Of a stretch of DNA of 64,000 nucleotides, positions 9,605 through 18,069 are shown one piece after another; position 1 is the first letter of the stretch; each line of letters opens with the position of its first letter. The stretch is from Muricoccus harenae. Its GTDB lineage: Bacteria; Pseudomonadota; Alphaproteobacteria; Acetobacterales; Acetobacteraceae. Both the position numbers and the translations under genes were made by a program. The stretch is from contig NZ_WWDL01000010.1 in assembly GCF_009848505.1 (NCBI RefSeq), positions 78,867-142,866 of the forward strand, written 5' to 3'. Below the pieces are notes generated by a model. The model did no database searches. It was not told where the DNA came from and saw only the letters and a program-made list of their open reading frames with translations.

Positions 9605-9648
9605 TCGGGGTGGACCGGCGCGCCTGACCTGCCGGTCCGGTCATAAAG

Positions 9649-9682
9649 AAAGGCGCCGGAGGCCATGCCTCCGGCGCCTTCT
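9649..9682. terminator. Bidirectional terminator between convergent genes
   Basis: A perfect 14-bp stem (9649-9662 with 9666-9679, loop CAT) with A-rich sequence on the left and TTCTT on the right lies between the TPR gene and the algF-like gene, so it can serve both strands. Confidence 0.85.
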
Positions 9683-9703
9683 TCGCATGCGTCCCTCGGA
9701 CGG

Positions 9704-10411
9704 TCAGTTCCGCCAGCGGGCCGTGGTATCGCGGGTGAAGAAGGCGGTCAGGGTGCGGCCGTCTGGCTGCATCAGCCAAATGCTGTACATGCCGCCGGCC
9801 TCGAGACCCTGGAGTGGGAAGATCGGCGCGGCCTGGCCGCCGGTGCATTCCGCGCGGAGTTCAGCGGTGACCGGGTTCACGCTGCGGGCCTTGGCGGCGT
9901 TGGAGGCCACGCCCTCGAGCACGGCCGGGCCGCTGGGGGCGAGGGAGACGGAGGCGGCGGGGCAGTTAGCGGCGTTGTAGAAGCTTAGCCGCGAACGCGC
10001 CCGGTTGAAGTCGGCCTCGTCCACGATCGGGGTGGCGGCGATGCCGCCATCGCCCTGCGGCTGCAACAGGATGGTATTGAAGCTGCCCGGGCGCATGTTC
10101 AGCGCCACGCGGCCGGTACGGCGCCCGGCGGTTGCTTCGACCGAGAACTCCTGGTTACCGCCGACGCGCTGGGCGACGTGATAGACGCTGATCCGCTCCT
10201 CCGGCTTCGTGCCGAGGCGCTGCGCCGGCAGGAAGGAGGGGCGCAGCGCCAGCTCCTCACCCAGGGTGTTGACGAAGCGGATATAGGCGGAGTCCGGCGG
10301 CGGCTGCGGATCGTAGATCTGCGCCTGGCCGGGCGGTGTCTGGGCCATGGCCGCCAGCGGGGCCAGGCCGAGGAAGGCGGCGAGCGCGCCGCGCAGGCTA
10401 CGGGCGGGCAT
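9704..10411 (-). CDS. AlgF-like polysaccharide O-acetylation protein
   Basis: 235 residues with a signal peptide (cleavage likely after AAMA|Q, about residue 23). The layout matches AlgF, the periplasmic factor needed for O-acetylation of alginate: an N-terminal IYDPQPPPDSAYIRFVN block equivalent to AlgF's first beta-strand, a central block ending NTILLQ, then VDEADFNRARSRLSFYN and VNPVTAEL blocks. AlgF and homologues (WssG in acetylated cellulose) act with AlgI/AlgJ/AlgX-type proteins, and two AlgJ/X-type genes lie directly upstream. The ATG overlaps the stop of the preceding gene by one base (TGATG); a GTG one codon upstream is the alternative. The polymer acetylated here is unknown. Confidence 0.75.
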   Translation of the reverse strand: MPARSLRGALAAFLGLAPLAAMAQTPPGQAQIYDPQPPPDSAYIRFVNTLGEELALRPSFLPAQRLGTKPEERISVYHVAQRVGGNQEFSVEATAGRRTGRVALNMRPGSFNTILLQPQGDGGIAATPIVDEADFNRARSRLSFYNAANCPAASVSLAPSGPAVLEGVASNAAKARSVNPVTAELRAECTGGQAAPIFPLQGLEAGGMYSIWLMQPDGRTLTAFFTRDTTARWRN

Positions 10412-11421
10412 CACGCCGCCACCGCCCGGCGCAGGTCGGCCAGGAATTTCTCGGGTGCCATGGCGTTCTGGCCCCAGCCGCTGCTGCTAGGCAGGCCGGG
10501 GAAGTCCACCTCCAGATGCGTCCAGGCGATCACCTTCGGGCGCTGTTGCTTGAAGCCCGCGCTGGCCACGTATTGCAGCATAGTTGCATAGGGTCCCACG
10601 TTGTTCGGCTTCCAAAACAGCGATACCGGGCGGCTGAGCTGGTTCGAGAGGATGGGCTGGAAGAGGTATCTCGGCTCCATGTAGCTGTTGCCGACCACAG
10701 TGACGTCCGTGGTGTCATCGGCGATCAGCGCGGCCTGACCGCCGGCCTGGACGACTTCGCGGACCTGGTAGGGCTCGGGGCCATAGCTGGCGCGCTGGGC
10801 CTCAGGCAGGTTGCGCACGAGGTCGCCGCGCGGATGCATCTTGTTGGACAGCGTGGAGACCTGGGTTCCCGGGCGGGTGCTGCTCGGCACGGTCGGGCCA
10901 ATGGCCTTGGCCACCTCCACGGCGGCCAGCTCCGCGCCCATCGGGGTCCAATGCGTGTCGGACTTGAAAAAGAGTTGGACGCCGGCGGCCCTGGCCCGGA
11001 AGGCGGCATCCAGGTCCGGCAGGATGGCGCCGGGGCGACGCAGGTCGTTCATGATGCCGGCGTAGCGGCGGTCCGCCTCGGCCGAGACGCGTATCTCGGC
11101 GGGAAGATACTGGCGGTAGATCCGGGCCTTGGAGGGGATCAGGGTGATCGCCGTGCCGATGCCCGCGGCCTTGAGGATGTCGATGGCCTGAGCGATCACC
11201 TGGGAGGTCTGGCGAACGAGGTTGCTATCGACATCCCAGACCTTATCCCAGACGGGGAAGAGCCAGCCTTCCTTGCCGATCACGGCGAGCCCGGCGGTCT
11301 GCGCTTCGGCTTGCCGCGGGACGGCCCCAAGCCCAGCGGTGGCCAAGCCGGTGGAGCCCAGGGCGCCCAGCAGGCTGCGCCGGCTGGTGCCGGTGGCCGC
11401 TCGATCGGTGTTGGCACTCAT
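10411..11421 (-). CDS. AlgJ/AlgX-type SGNH acetyltransferase, copy 1
   Basis: 336 residues. The leader carries a twin-arginine-like motif (SRRSLLGAL, residues 13-21) and a hydrophobic stretch, with cleavage likely near AEAQ at 38-41. The SGNH-hydrolase-like domain of AlgJ/AlgX follows: GKEGWLF near residue 49, the catalytic Asp/His of DTHW (D155, H157), and the nucleophile Ser of GNSY (S246). Such proteins move acetyl groups onto an exopolysaccharide in the periplasm. The ATG at 11421 has GAAGAGG about 7 bp upstream; a longer frame to 11574 would run into the neighbouring gene. It is the middle gene of a three-gene unit. Confidence 0.82.
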   Translation of the reverse strand: MSANTDRAATGTSRRSLLGALGSTGLATAGLGAVPRQAEAQTAGLAVIGKEGWLFPVWDKVWDVDSNLVRQTSQVIAQAIDILKAAGIGTAITLIPSKARIYRQYLPAEIRVSAEADRRYAGIMNDLRRPGAILPDLDAAFRARAAGVQLFFKSDTHWTPMGAELAAVEVAKAIGPTVPSSTRPGTQVSTLSNKMHPRGDLVRNLPEAQRASYGPEPYQVREVVQAGGQAALIADDTTDVTVVGNSYMEPRYLFQPILSNQLSRPVSLFWKPNNVGPYATMLQYVASAGFKQQRPKVIAWTHLEVDFPGLPSSSGWGQNAMAPEKFLADLRRAVAA

Positions 11422-11500
11422 CGCAAACCTCTTCGCAGGATGGGTAGGGCGCGTCGTCGCCACGCTGGCCTGCCCCGGATCGGGATGGGGGAGCGGCCGC

Positions 11501-12499
11501 TCAGGCCAGAGCCTGGCGGATGCCGGAGAGGAACTCGTCCACCGAGAGGGCATTGTTCGGGAAGGCCCGGCCATCGGAGGGAAGCAGGCTGAGATCCTGC
11601 TCGATGATGTTCCAGACCAGCAGCTTCGGCTTCTGCTTGCGGAAGTTGTTGCCCTTCACGGCGTTCAGCAGGGTGCGGTAGGGGCCCGTCAGATGGACCT
11701 CCCAGTGGAGCGCCACAGGGCGGTTCAGGCGGTTCGAAAGCATCGGGCCGAGGTTGTACTTCGGTTGCGCGAAGCTGTTGCCGACGACAACGACATCTGC
11801 GTCGTCATCCTCAACCAGGGCGTTGCGACCGCGCACCGGGGCGGGCTTGCGGATGAGGAAGGCCTCCTGCTGGTACTTCGAGCGCTCGGGCCCAGGCAGC
11901 AGGTTCAGCAGGTCGTTCTCGGAGCCGGGGATCTGGGCGCGTTCCAGTAGCTCCGTGCCGCGGGCGCGGCTGGCGGGGAACTGCATCCGCTGGGCGATCT
12001 GAGCGGCGAGGTCGGTGGCCGCCAGTTCCGCCCCGATCGGCGTCCAATGCGTATCGTTGCGGAAGAACAGCGCCTCGTTCGGCGTGCTGCGGCGGTGGGC
12101 GAGGAACAGCTGCAAGACGTCCGGCACAATTGCGCTGCTCGTGCGGAGTTGCTGCACCGCGAGGGCGTAGCGCCGCTCGCTTTCGGCGTTGAAGCGCCAG
12201 TCATCGGGGAGGAAGTCCGCATAGATGCGGGCCTTCGCCGGGGTGAGAAGCACCGCGCATTCGATGCCGCGCGCCCGGAACAGCGCGACGGCATCGTTCA
12301 TGATCCTGGTGACCTGCCCGATACGGGCGGTCTGGGCCTGCCGGGGGTCGTCATAGACCAGGAAGAGCCAGCCTTCCTTTCCGACGACGACACCATTCGT
12401 GATGGTCACCGCATCGGCGGGGCGGGCGCCGAGAGCACCCAGGCCGAGTCCCATTCCAGCCAGCAGCGCGTTGCGGCGTGTGAGATCAATGCACTTCAT
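11501..12499 (-). CDS. AlgJ/AlgX-type SGNH acetyltransferase, copy 2
   Basis: 332 residues and a clear paralogue of the next gene downstream. The leader has LTRRNALLAGMG, again Tat-like, with cleavage near ADA at residue 30. The domain shows KEGWLFLVYD at about 41-50, DTHW with D149 and H151, and GNSF with S242, so the full Asp-His-Ser set is kept. Both copies end in a conserved block around a P-K-x-L/V-x-x-W motif (KPKLLVWNIIEQD here). This is the first gene of the unit; about 79 bp separate it from copy 1. No AlgI-type MBOAT membrane acyltransferase, the usual acetyl donor partner, is encoded in the window. Confidence 0.82.
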   Translation of the reverse strand: MKCIDLTRRNALLAGMGLGLGALGARPADAVTITNGVVVGKEGWLFLVYDDPRQAQTARIGQVTRIMNDAVALFRARGIECAVLLTPAKARIYADFLPDDWRFNAESERRYALAVQQLRTSSAIVPDVLQLFLAHRRSTPNEALFFRNDTHWTPIGAELAATDLAAQIAQRMQFPASRARGTELLERAQIPGSENDLLNLLPGPERSKYQQEAFLIRKPAPVRGRNALVEDDDADVVVVGNSFAQPKYNLGPMLSNRLNRPVALHWEVHLTGPYRTLLNAVKGNNFRKQKPKLLVWNIIEQDLSLLPSDGRAFPNNALSVDEFLSGIRQALA

Positions 12500-12676
12500 T
12501 GTGCGGGTTCGTCCTGCTGAGCCATCTCAATCACCAATTGGATAGCACTTTTTTGATACGTCTCACAATTGCGTTGCTGGCTGGGTGGTGGGTTGTGAAG
12601 CGGTGTTGCGCGCGTGCCGCTTTCCCGCTCCGACGACGCCGCGCCGAGGCTAGGCAGGCCAGTTGCAGGCGAAGGT

Positions 12677-14443
12677 TCAGGCGGCCGCGAATTGCAGCCG
12701 GGCGAGGCGGGCGTAGAGGCCTTCCGCCGCCACGAGGGTGTCGTGGCTGCCCTCCGCCACCACCCGCCCGGCCTCAAGCACGATAATGCGGTTGGCGCGG
12801 CGGACGGTGGCGAGGCGGTGGGCGATGACGAGCACGGCACGGCCGCGGGCGAGGCGGGCAAGGGCGGCCTGGACCGCGGCCTCGCTTTCGGCGTCGAGCG
12901 CGCTGGTGGCTTCGTCGAGCAGCAGCAGGGGCGGGTCGCGCAGCACGGCGCGGGCGATTGCGATGCGCTGGCGCTGGCCGCCGGAGAGGCGGACGCCCTT
13001 CTCGCCGAGGAAGGTGGCGTAGCCCTGGGGCAGGGCTTCGATGAAGCCGGAAGCGTCGGCGGCCTCGGCGGCGGCGCGGATCTCGGCATCGGTGGCGTCG
13101 GGGCGGCCGTAGCGGATGTTGTCTCGCACATCGGCGCCGAAGATCACCGGGTCCTGCGGGACGAGGCCGATGCGGGCGCGGATGGCGGCGGGCTCGGCCT
13201 GGCGGAGATCGATGCCGTCCAGGGTGACGCGGCCGGAATCGGGATCGCGAAAGCGGAGGGCGAGTTGGAAGAGGGTGGACTTGCCGGCGCCGGAGGGCCC
13301 GACGAGGGCAACCGTCTCGCCCGGCTCCACGGCGAGGGTGACGCCGTCGAGCGCCGGCTGCCCGGGACGGCTGGGGTAGCGGAGATGGACATCCTTGAAG
13401 GCGAGGCGGCCCAAGGGGCGCAGCGGGGCGGGGGTAGGAAGTGGGCCAGGGAGCGGGACCGGGCGTTCAGGTGGTCGGATCGCGGGCACGGTGGCGAGGA
13501 ACTCGCCCACGCGCTCGGCGGCGCCCGCGGCGCGCTGCACCTCGCTCCAAAGCTCCGAGAGGGAGGTGACGGAGGTGGCGGTGAGAATGGCGTAGAAGAC
13601 GAAGGCGGAGAGTTCCCCGCCGGTGAGATTTCCCGCCAGCACCTGCCGGCCGCCGACCCAGAGGCTGAGGGTGATGGCACCGAAGCCGAGGAGGATGATG
13701 CAGAGCATCAGCAGGGCGCGGACGCGGATGCGGGCGAGGGAGGCGGCGACGCTTTCCTCCGCGCGGGCGGAGAAGCGGTCGAGATCGGCTTCCTCATGCA
13801 CATGGGCCTGGACCGTGGCCATGGCGTTCAGGGTTTCCTCTGCCTGGGCGCCGAGATCTGCGACGCGTTCCTGCGCGACGCGACTGAGGCGGCGTTCGCG
13901 CCGGCCGAAGGTGACGAGAGGGATGACGATCAGCGGCGTGACGGCCACCACCAGCAAGGTGAGCTCGGGGCTGGTGACGAAGAGCATGGTGAGCGCGCCG
14001 AGGGCGGTGATGACGGCGCGCAGCCATTGCGACACGGCGGCGCCGACCAGGCCGCGGAGAATCTCGGTATCAGCGGTGAGCAGGGTGAGGACGTCGCCGG
14101 TGCGGTGCTGCTCGTAATGGCTGGGGGGCAGGGTCAGCGCATGGGCGAAGACCTTCCGGCGCAGGGCGGCGCCGATCCGCTCCCCGAGCCAGGAGACGAG
14201 ATAGAAGCGGGTGGCGGTGCTGAGGGCGAGGAGAAGGATCAGCCCGGCCATCAGCAGGGCGTGGTGGTCGAGATTGGTGGTGGCGTGATGCGAGAAGCCG
14301 TCGTCGACGATCCGGCGCAGGCCCTGGCCGAGCAGAAGGATCATGCCGGCCGCCGTGCCCATGGCAAGCACGGCCCCCGCGACCCGCGCCAGATGAGGAC
14401 GGAGCAGCGGCAGGACGATGCGGAGGGCGGGGAGGCGGCTCAT
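12677..14443 (-). CDS. ABC exporter, fused membrane and ATPase domains
   Basis: 588 residues, a half-transporter of the MsbA/LmrA-like class that works as a homodimer. Residues 1-310 form the six-helix exporter domain. The nucleotide-binding domain follows with Walker A GPSGAGKST (about 379-387), signature LSGGQRQR, Walker B LLLLDEATSALD and the switch His in VIAHRLATV. All catalytic residues are intact. The ATG overlaps the stop of the metallophosphoesterase gene by 4 bp, so the two are coupled. The substrate is unknown; lipid or small hydrophobic export is typical for the class. Confidence 0.9.
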   Translation of the reverse strand: MSRLPALRIVLPLLRPHLARVAGAVLAMGTAAGMILLLGQGLRRIVDDGFSHHATTNLDHHALLMAGLILLLALSTATRFYLVSWLGERIGAALRRKVFAHALTLPPSHYEQHRTGDVLTLLTADTEILRGLVGAAVSQWLRAVITALGALTMLFVTSPELTLLVVAVTPLIVIPLVTFGRRERRLSRVAQERVADLGAQAEETLNAMATVQAHVHEEADLDRFSARAEESVAASLARIRVRALLMLCIILLGFGAITLSLWVGGRQVLAGNLTGGELSAFVFYAILTATSVTSLSELWSEVQRAAGAAERVGEFLATVPAIRPPERPVPLPGPLPTPAPLRPLGRLAFKDVHLRYPSRPGQPALDGVTLAVEPGETVALVGPSGAGKSTLFQLALRFRDPDSGRVTLDGIDLRQAEPAAIRARIGLVPQDPVIFGADVRDNIRYGRPDATDAEIRAAAEAADASGFIEALPQGYATFLGEKGVRLSGGQRQRIAIARAVLRDPPLLLLDEATSALDAESEAAVQAALARLARGRAVLVIAHRLATVRRANRIIVLEAGRVVAEGSHDTLVAAEGLYARLARLQFAAA

Positions 14444-14967
14444 GCGGCGTCTCCGGAGGTGGGTCCAGCCCCCGGGGTGAGATCGGCGAGGCGGATGGGG
14501 CGGAAGCCGCGCGGATCCACGCCCACGTCGAATTGCCGGGGAAGCGGCTTCAGCCGGCCGTGGGAATGGCCATGCAGGTTCCAGGCTCCCTTGGACTGCC
14601 GGTTCCAGCTTCGAAGTGGATAATGGAACAGGATGAGGAAACGGCCTTCGCGTTCGAGTTCGGCATAGGCCTGGCTGCTGGCCCAGCCGGCCAGGTCGCG
14701 GATGGCAGGCGGGTCGTTGTTGCCCCAGATCAGGTGCTTCCGGCCATGCAGGCCGGCGAGGAGGGCGGCGGGATCGGGGTGGCCGATGGCGAAGTCGCCG
14801 AGATGCCAGATTTCATCCTCCGGAGCGACGGCGGCATTCCAGGCGGCGGCGAGGGCGGCGTCCATGCCCGCCGTGGAGTCGAAAGGGCGGCGCATCAGGG
14901 CACGCAGGGCGCCATGGCCGAAATGCGTGTCGGCGGTGAACCAGCAGGCCAAGATTGTCGCGCCCAT
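14440..14967 (-). CDS. Calcineurin-like metallophosphoesterase
   Basis: 175 residues with the family's metal-binding motifs in order: FTADTHFGH (residues 9-17, D-x-H), WHLGDFA (GD-x), WGNND (GN-D/H), FHYP, and NLHGHSHG (GHxH). It resembles the YfcE/MJ0936-like phosphoesterases of small size. The ATG at 14967 precedes the conserved beta-strand; a longer frame opening at a TTG at 15045 has no conserved content. It is translationally coupled to the downstream ABC exporter. The substrate is unknown. Confidence 0.85.
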   Translation of the reverse strand: MGATILACWFTADTHFGHGALRALMRRPFDSTAGMDAALAAAWNAAVAPEDEIWHLGDFAIGHPDPAALLAGLHGRKHLIWGNNDPPAIRDLAGWASSQAYAELEREGRFLILFHYPLRSWNRQSKGAWNLHGHSHGRLKPLPRQFDVGVDPRGFRPIRLADLTPGAGPTSGDAA

Positions 14968-15162
14968 CAATGCTGCGTTCCGGCGCGTTTGCTCCCGGCT
15001 CCTGGCAGCCGGGGGCGAGATGGCGCGGAGCGCGGGCTCCCGCAAGGGAGGTGGGACAGGGTGGCGGCTTGACCGGAACCGGTGTGGCGCGAGGCGCCTG
15101 GTCTGAACCTACATCGCTTGAAGGAAGCCCGGCCCGCGCCAGCGCTTTCCATGGAGTACGCT

Positions 15163-15711
15163 GATGAGTCTTGTCCTGCGATGCACGCCCAAAGGGGTGC
15201 AGGGCTGGATTTCACGGGAAGCCGCCTCCATGCGTCGCTCTCGCTCACCTTAACGGCATGCCGATCGCGGAGACCGGTGCGGCACGGATCGTCGAGGTGG
15301 ATGGCGTGACGTGGGCGGAGTTCAACTTCCGGGTCGATTCGCTCTGGCCGCTTCTCGGGCGCGGTGACCGGCTGCAGGTTTTACTCGACGGCTCAGCAGC
15401 GACCATGATTGGAAAAGCTGAATCTTCTCGCTGTTTGACGAGGTCCGCGCGGCGCTGACGGCCGAGTTCGGCTATCAGCTGATGGTCACCTACGGAACCT
15501 TGCTGGGCTGCGTGCGCGACGGCAGCTTCATCAAGCAGGCCAATGCCTTCGCAGCCGCGCATTTCCGCCGCTCCATCGGCCGGAGGTGCTGCGCCGCAAG
15601 CTGACCGACCGCTACGACATGCGGATCCTGCATCATGAGGAAGCCCACGGGCTCTCGGCCTGCAAGAAGGAGGATCCGCATCTCTGCCGGCTGATCGCGG
15701 CCCGGGGATAG
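15163..15711 (+). pseudogene. Decayed LicD/fukutin-like nucleotidyltransferase
   Basis: No single frame spans this stretch, but pieces in different frames read as one old gene. One frame contains IVEVDGVTWAEFNFRVDSL followed by WPLLGRGDRLQVLLDG. Another, from about 15428, has FDEVRAAL followed by the LicD-type block VTYGTLLGCVRDGSFI. The acidic DDD motif that should come next is missing, consistent with a deletion. A third frame, from about 15585, ends with VLRRKLTDRYDMRILHHEEA and a stop at 15711. LicD proteins transfer phosphocholine or sugar phosphates to surface glycans. Frameshifts plus loss of the catalytic region mark a pseudogene. Confidence 0.6.
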
Positions 15712-15732
15712 GGGCGCGCGACGCGGCGCGTG

Positions 15733-17091
15733 CTACCGGCCGCGTCCGGAGCTCATGGGGCCACCCTCGGGACGCGAGCCATCCGGTGCGGTTCCATTCA
15801 GCCTGCCATCCGATGCTGCGCCCTCGCGGCTGCGTAGGGCCTGGCCTGCACGGCCGGTTGCCGGCGGGCTTTGCATGTTGCGCCAGCGCCCGGAGGCATC
15901 GCGCTCCTCGCCGCGGCGTGTCTCGAAGCTGCGGTCTGGCATGGGGGCACGGTCCCCCGCCGCTGCGCCGCGCGGGGTGAGAGGCAGGCCGTTGCCGGAT
16001 GCGGCGCCTGATCCGCCTTCCCGCCCCGTTTCCAGACCCGATCCCCGCGCGGCATCCGCGGGGCCGGGCTCGCCCCCGTTCCTGAGGCCAGTCGCGGAGA
16101 GGGGAGCGCCGGGGCCGCCGCGCAATTCCACCACGCGCCGCCCGGCTGCGGCGGGGCCCATCCCGGCGCCGGCGGGAAGGGCGAGGCCGGGGCCGAGGAG
16201 CAGGCGGCGGCCATCGAAGCCGACCTGCGCCTCGAGCAGGACGCGGGTCGTGCCGAGATAGGCAGGCGGGTCGCGCATCAGCCGGTCGGGCTCGACGGAA
16301 TCCGCGACGAGCGCGCCATCCTCCATCCGGCCCCGCGCGAGGACCGGGCCGGCGGGGGGAAGGGCAAGGCCGGGCACGGGGCGGAGGGGCAGGTCGCCAA
16401 TCCAGGGGGCGCCGCCGCGGCGGGACAGGCTGCCGAAGATGGTGGTGGCACCGGCGGAGGGGCGCGGGTCGATTCTGGTGGCGGTGAGGCTGCCATCCGG
16501 CGCGCGGAGGCCGCTGACCATGACCTGCTCGCCCACCCGCCAGGCGCGGCCGGCCGGGAGGGCGGCGGTCGTGACGCGCTGGCCCGCGATCCGGAGGCCG
16601 GTTTCGTCCACGGCCTCGATCGGACCGGCGAGTTCGTGGCGCACGGCGATGCGGCGGGCGCGCAGCGCCTGTTCGGGCCCGAAGGCCTGGACCACCACCA
16701 CCTGACCGACCCGCAGGGCCGCAGGGGTGGCGGGGCCATCGGCAAAGGCGACGGGCAGGGCCGGATTATAGGCGATGTGGAGGCCATTGACGCAGATGCT
16801 GGCGAAGCCGGTCACGACGCCGACAATGCCCGTCCCGCCAATGCCCCGTTCGCCATCCGCCGTGTCCGCGGCAGCCTGCGCCAAGGTGGTCGCGGGGGCG
16901 CCTGTGCCGCCGATGCCGCGTTCGCCCTCGGCGAGGATCAGGGGCGGGCCGCCATCGGGGCCGATCCGGCAGAGGCCGGGGGCCGGGCTGGCGGCAACGG
17001 GGGCGGGCCCGGGATCGGCGCTGCATGCCGCGAGCAGGGCAATGGCGGCCGGCAGCGGCGCGCATACCCCAGGGGGCAGGAGGCGGCGCAT
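15733..17091 (-). CDS. DUF5666-containing lipoprotein
   Basis: 452 residues. The signal peptide ends in the lipobox LLAAC with the lipidated Cys near residue 23. The body contains repeated small beta-domains of DUF5666 type (for example VVTGFASICVNGLHIAYN, VVVVQAFGPEQALRARRI and AVDETGLRIAGQRV), and the N-terminal part carries two GERGIGGTG repeats. The C-terminal 130 residues are Pro/Gly/Arg-rich and probably disordered. It lies 5 bp downstream of the DUF6502 gene on the same strand; this pairing recurs in related bacteria as far as I know. The biochemical function is unknown. Confidence 0.75.
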   Translation of the reverse strand: MRRLLPPGVCAPLPAAIALLAACSADPGPAPVAASPAPGLCRIGPDGGPPLILAEGERGIGGTGAPATTLAQAAADTADGERGIGGTGIVGVVTGFASICVNGLHIAYNPALPVAFADGPATPAALRVGQVVVVQAFGPEQALRARRIAVRHELAGPIEAVDETGLRIAGQRVTTAALPAGRAWRVGEQVMVSGLRAPDGSLTATRIDPRPSAGATTIFGSLSRRGGAPWIGDLPLRPVPGLALPPAGPVLARGRMEDGALVADSVEPDRLMRDPPAYLGTTRVLLEAQVGFDGRRLLLGPGLALPAGAGMGPAAAGRRVVELRGGPGAPLSATGLRNGGEPGPADAARGSGLETGREGGSGAASGNGLPLTPRGAAAGDRAPMPDRSFETRRGEERDASGRWRNMQSPPATGRAGQALRSREGAASDGRLNGTAPDGSRPEGGPMSSGRGR

Positions 17092-17096
17092 GGCGG

Positions 17097-17975
17097 TCAG
17101 CCGCCCGGCGCCGGCCGCGTCTCGTCCTCGGCATAGAGGTAGATGCCGAGGTTGACGCGCTTCGTCGGGGTTCCGGGCGCGGCCTCGCCTTCCTCGAGGA
17201 GGGAGAGGGCAAGGCGGTTCATTTCGAGCAAGAGGCGCTGCGCGCCTTCGCGGCTGGCGGCTTCGAGCTCTGCTGCGGCCTCGGGGGGCAGGCGGTCGTA
17301 ATGCAGACTGCGGTCGAGGAAGGGCGGCGTGTCGGTGGCGGAGATGTTGGCCGCGGCGGCGGCGAGGTGGTCCCGCAGATTGCGCGCGAAGTAGAAGAGC
17401 TGGCCCTCGATGGCGCGGTTCGGAATGAAGGCGCAGGCATTGAGGCGCAGCCGGTCATCCGGGCCGATCGAGACGATGCCCTGGTCCAGCCAGCTGTCCA
17501 GCACGGTGCGGGGGCGGACATCCGTGGTGACGGAGGCGACCAGCGCGTCGAAGGAGGGTTCGCCTTCGGCTGCGCTGCGGGGCAGGGGTAGGGGCCGGCC
17601 CTCGGCATCGGCATAGCCGGGCAGTCCGAGCCAGCGGCCGACGACCTGGCTGCCAAGGGTGACCACGGGCGGGACCTGGTCCGGCTCGGAGGGCGTTTCG
17701 CGCAGGCGGCGCAATTCCTTCCGATGGACGCCGGTGAGAAGGCTGAGGCGGCTATCCGTGCGCGCGCGGGCATCCTCGGCCATCTCCGCGGCCACTTCTA
17801 CATAGAGGCTGCGCAGCAAGTCGGCGCAGACGGGAAAGGTCAGGCCGGCGCGGATCAGCAGCCGCACCAGCGGGCGCAGGAGGCGCCGGAGCGGGCGGAC
17901 GAGGGTTTCCGCCGCGGGGGGCGAGGGGAGGATGGGGGGCGACATCGGCTGGAGGACAGATAGCACCTCCGGCAT
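17097..17975 (-). CDS. DUF6502 family protein, possible DNA-binding regulator
   Basis: About 292 residues. The N-terminal third is Leu/Arg-rich (LRRLLRPLVRLLIRAG), followed by a likely helix-turn-helix (DSRLSLLTGVHRKELRRL), which suggests DNA binding; the C-terminal half is mostly helical. The start is uncertain: ATG 17975 abuts the palindrome at 17976-17992 and ATG 17945 is the alternative. Longer frames to 18071 would translate both palindromes and are unlikely. It leads the DUF5666 lipoprotein gene. Autoregulation through the two operators is my inference from HTH plus palindromes, not something the sequence proves. Confidence 0.75.
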   Translation of the reverse strand: MPEVLSVLQPMSPPILPSPPAAETLVRPLRRLLRPLVRLLIRAGLTFPVCADLLRSLYVEVAAEMAEDARARTDSRLSLLTGVHRKELRRLRETPSEPDQVPPVVTLGSQVVGRWLGLPGYADAEGRPLPLPRSAAEGEPSFDALVASVTTDVRPRTVLDSWLDQGIVSIGPDDRLRLNACAFIPNRAIEGQLFYFARNLRDHLAAAAANISATDTPPFLDRSLHYDRLPPEAAAELEAASREGAQRLLLEMNRLALSLLEEGEAAPGTPTKRVNLGIYLYAEDETRPAPGG

Positions 17976-17992
17976 GTGGGAAGAAGTCCCAC
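17976..17992. promoter_or_regulatory. Operator-like palindrome 1
   Basis: The 17-bp site GTGGGAAGAAGTCCCAC has inverted arms extending to 7 bp at 17975-17993 (TGTGGGA/TCCCACA). It shares its length and outer sequence GTGGGAA-N4-TCCCAC with the second palindrome at 18004, with starts 28 bp apart, in the gap between two divergent genes. It lies directly upstream of a candidate start codon of the DUF6502 gene, where binding would block initiation. Confidence 0.7.
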
Positions 17993-18003
17993 AAACGATT
18001 GAC

Positions 18004-18020
18004 GTGGGAAATTTTCCCAC
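18004..18020. promoter_or_regulatory. Operator-like palindrome 2
   Basis: GTGGGAAATTTTCCCAC is a perfect 8-bp inverted repeat around one central base. It matches palindrome 1 at both arms. It sits between the DUF6502 gene and the divergent histidine kinase gene, so one protein could control both promoters. Confidence 0.75.
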
Positions 18021-18069
18021 ATACGGTTCAGGCATGCCCCGGCTGGGGCGCCATAGGGATCCACGCCAC

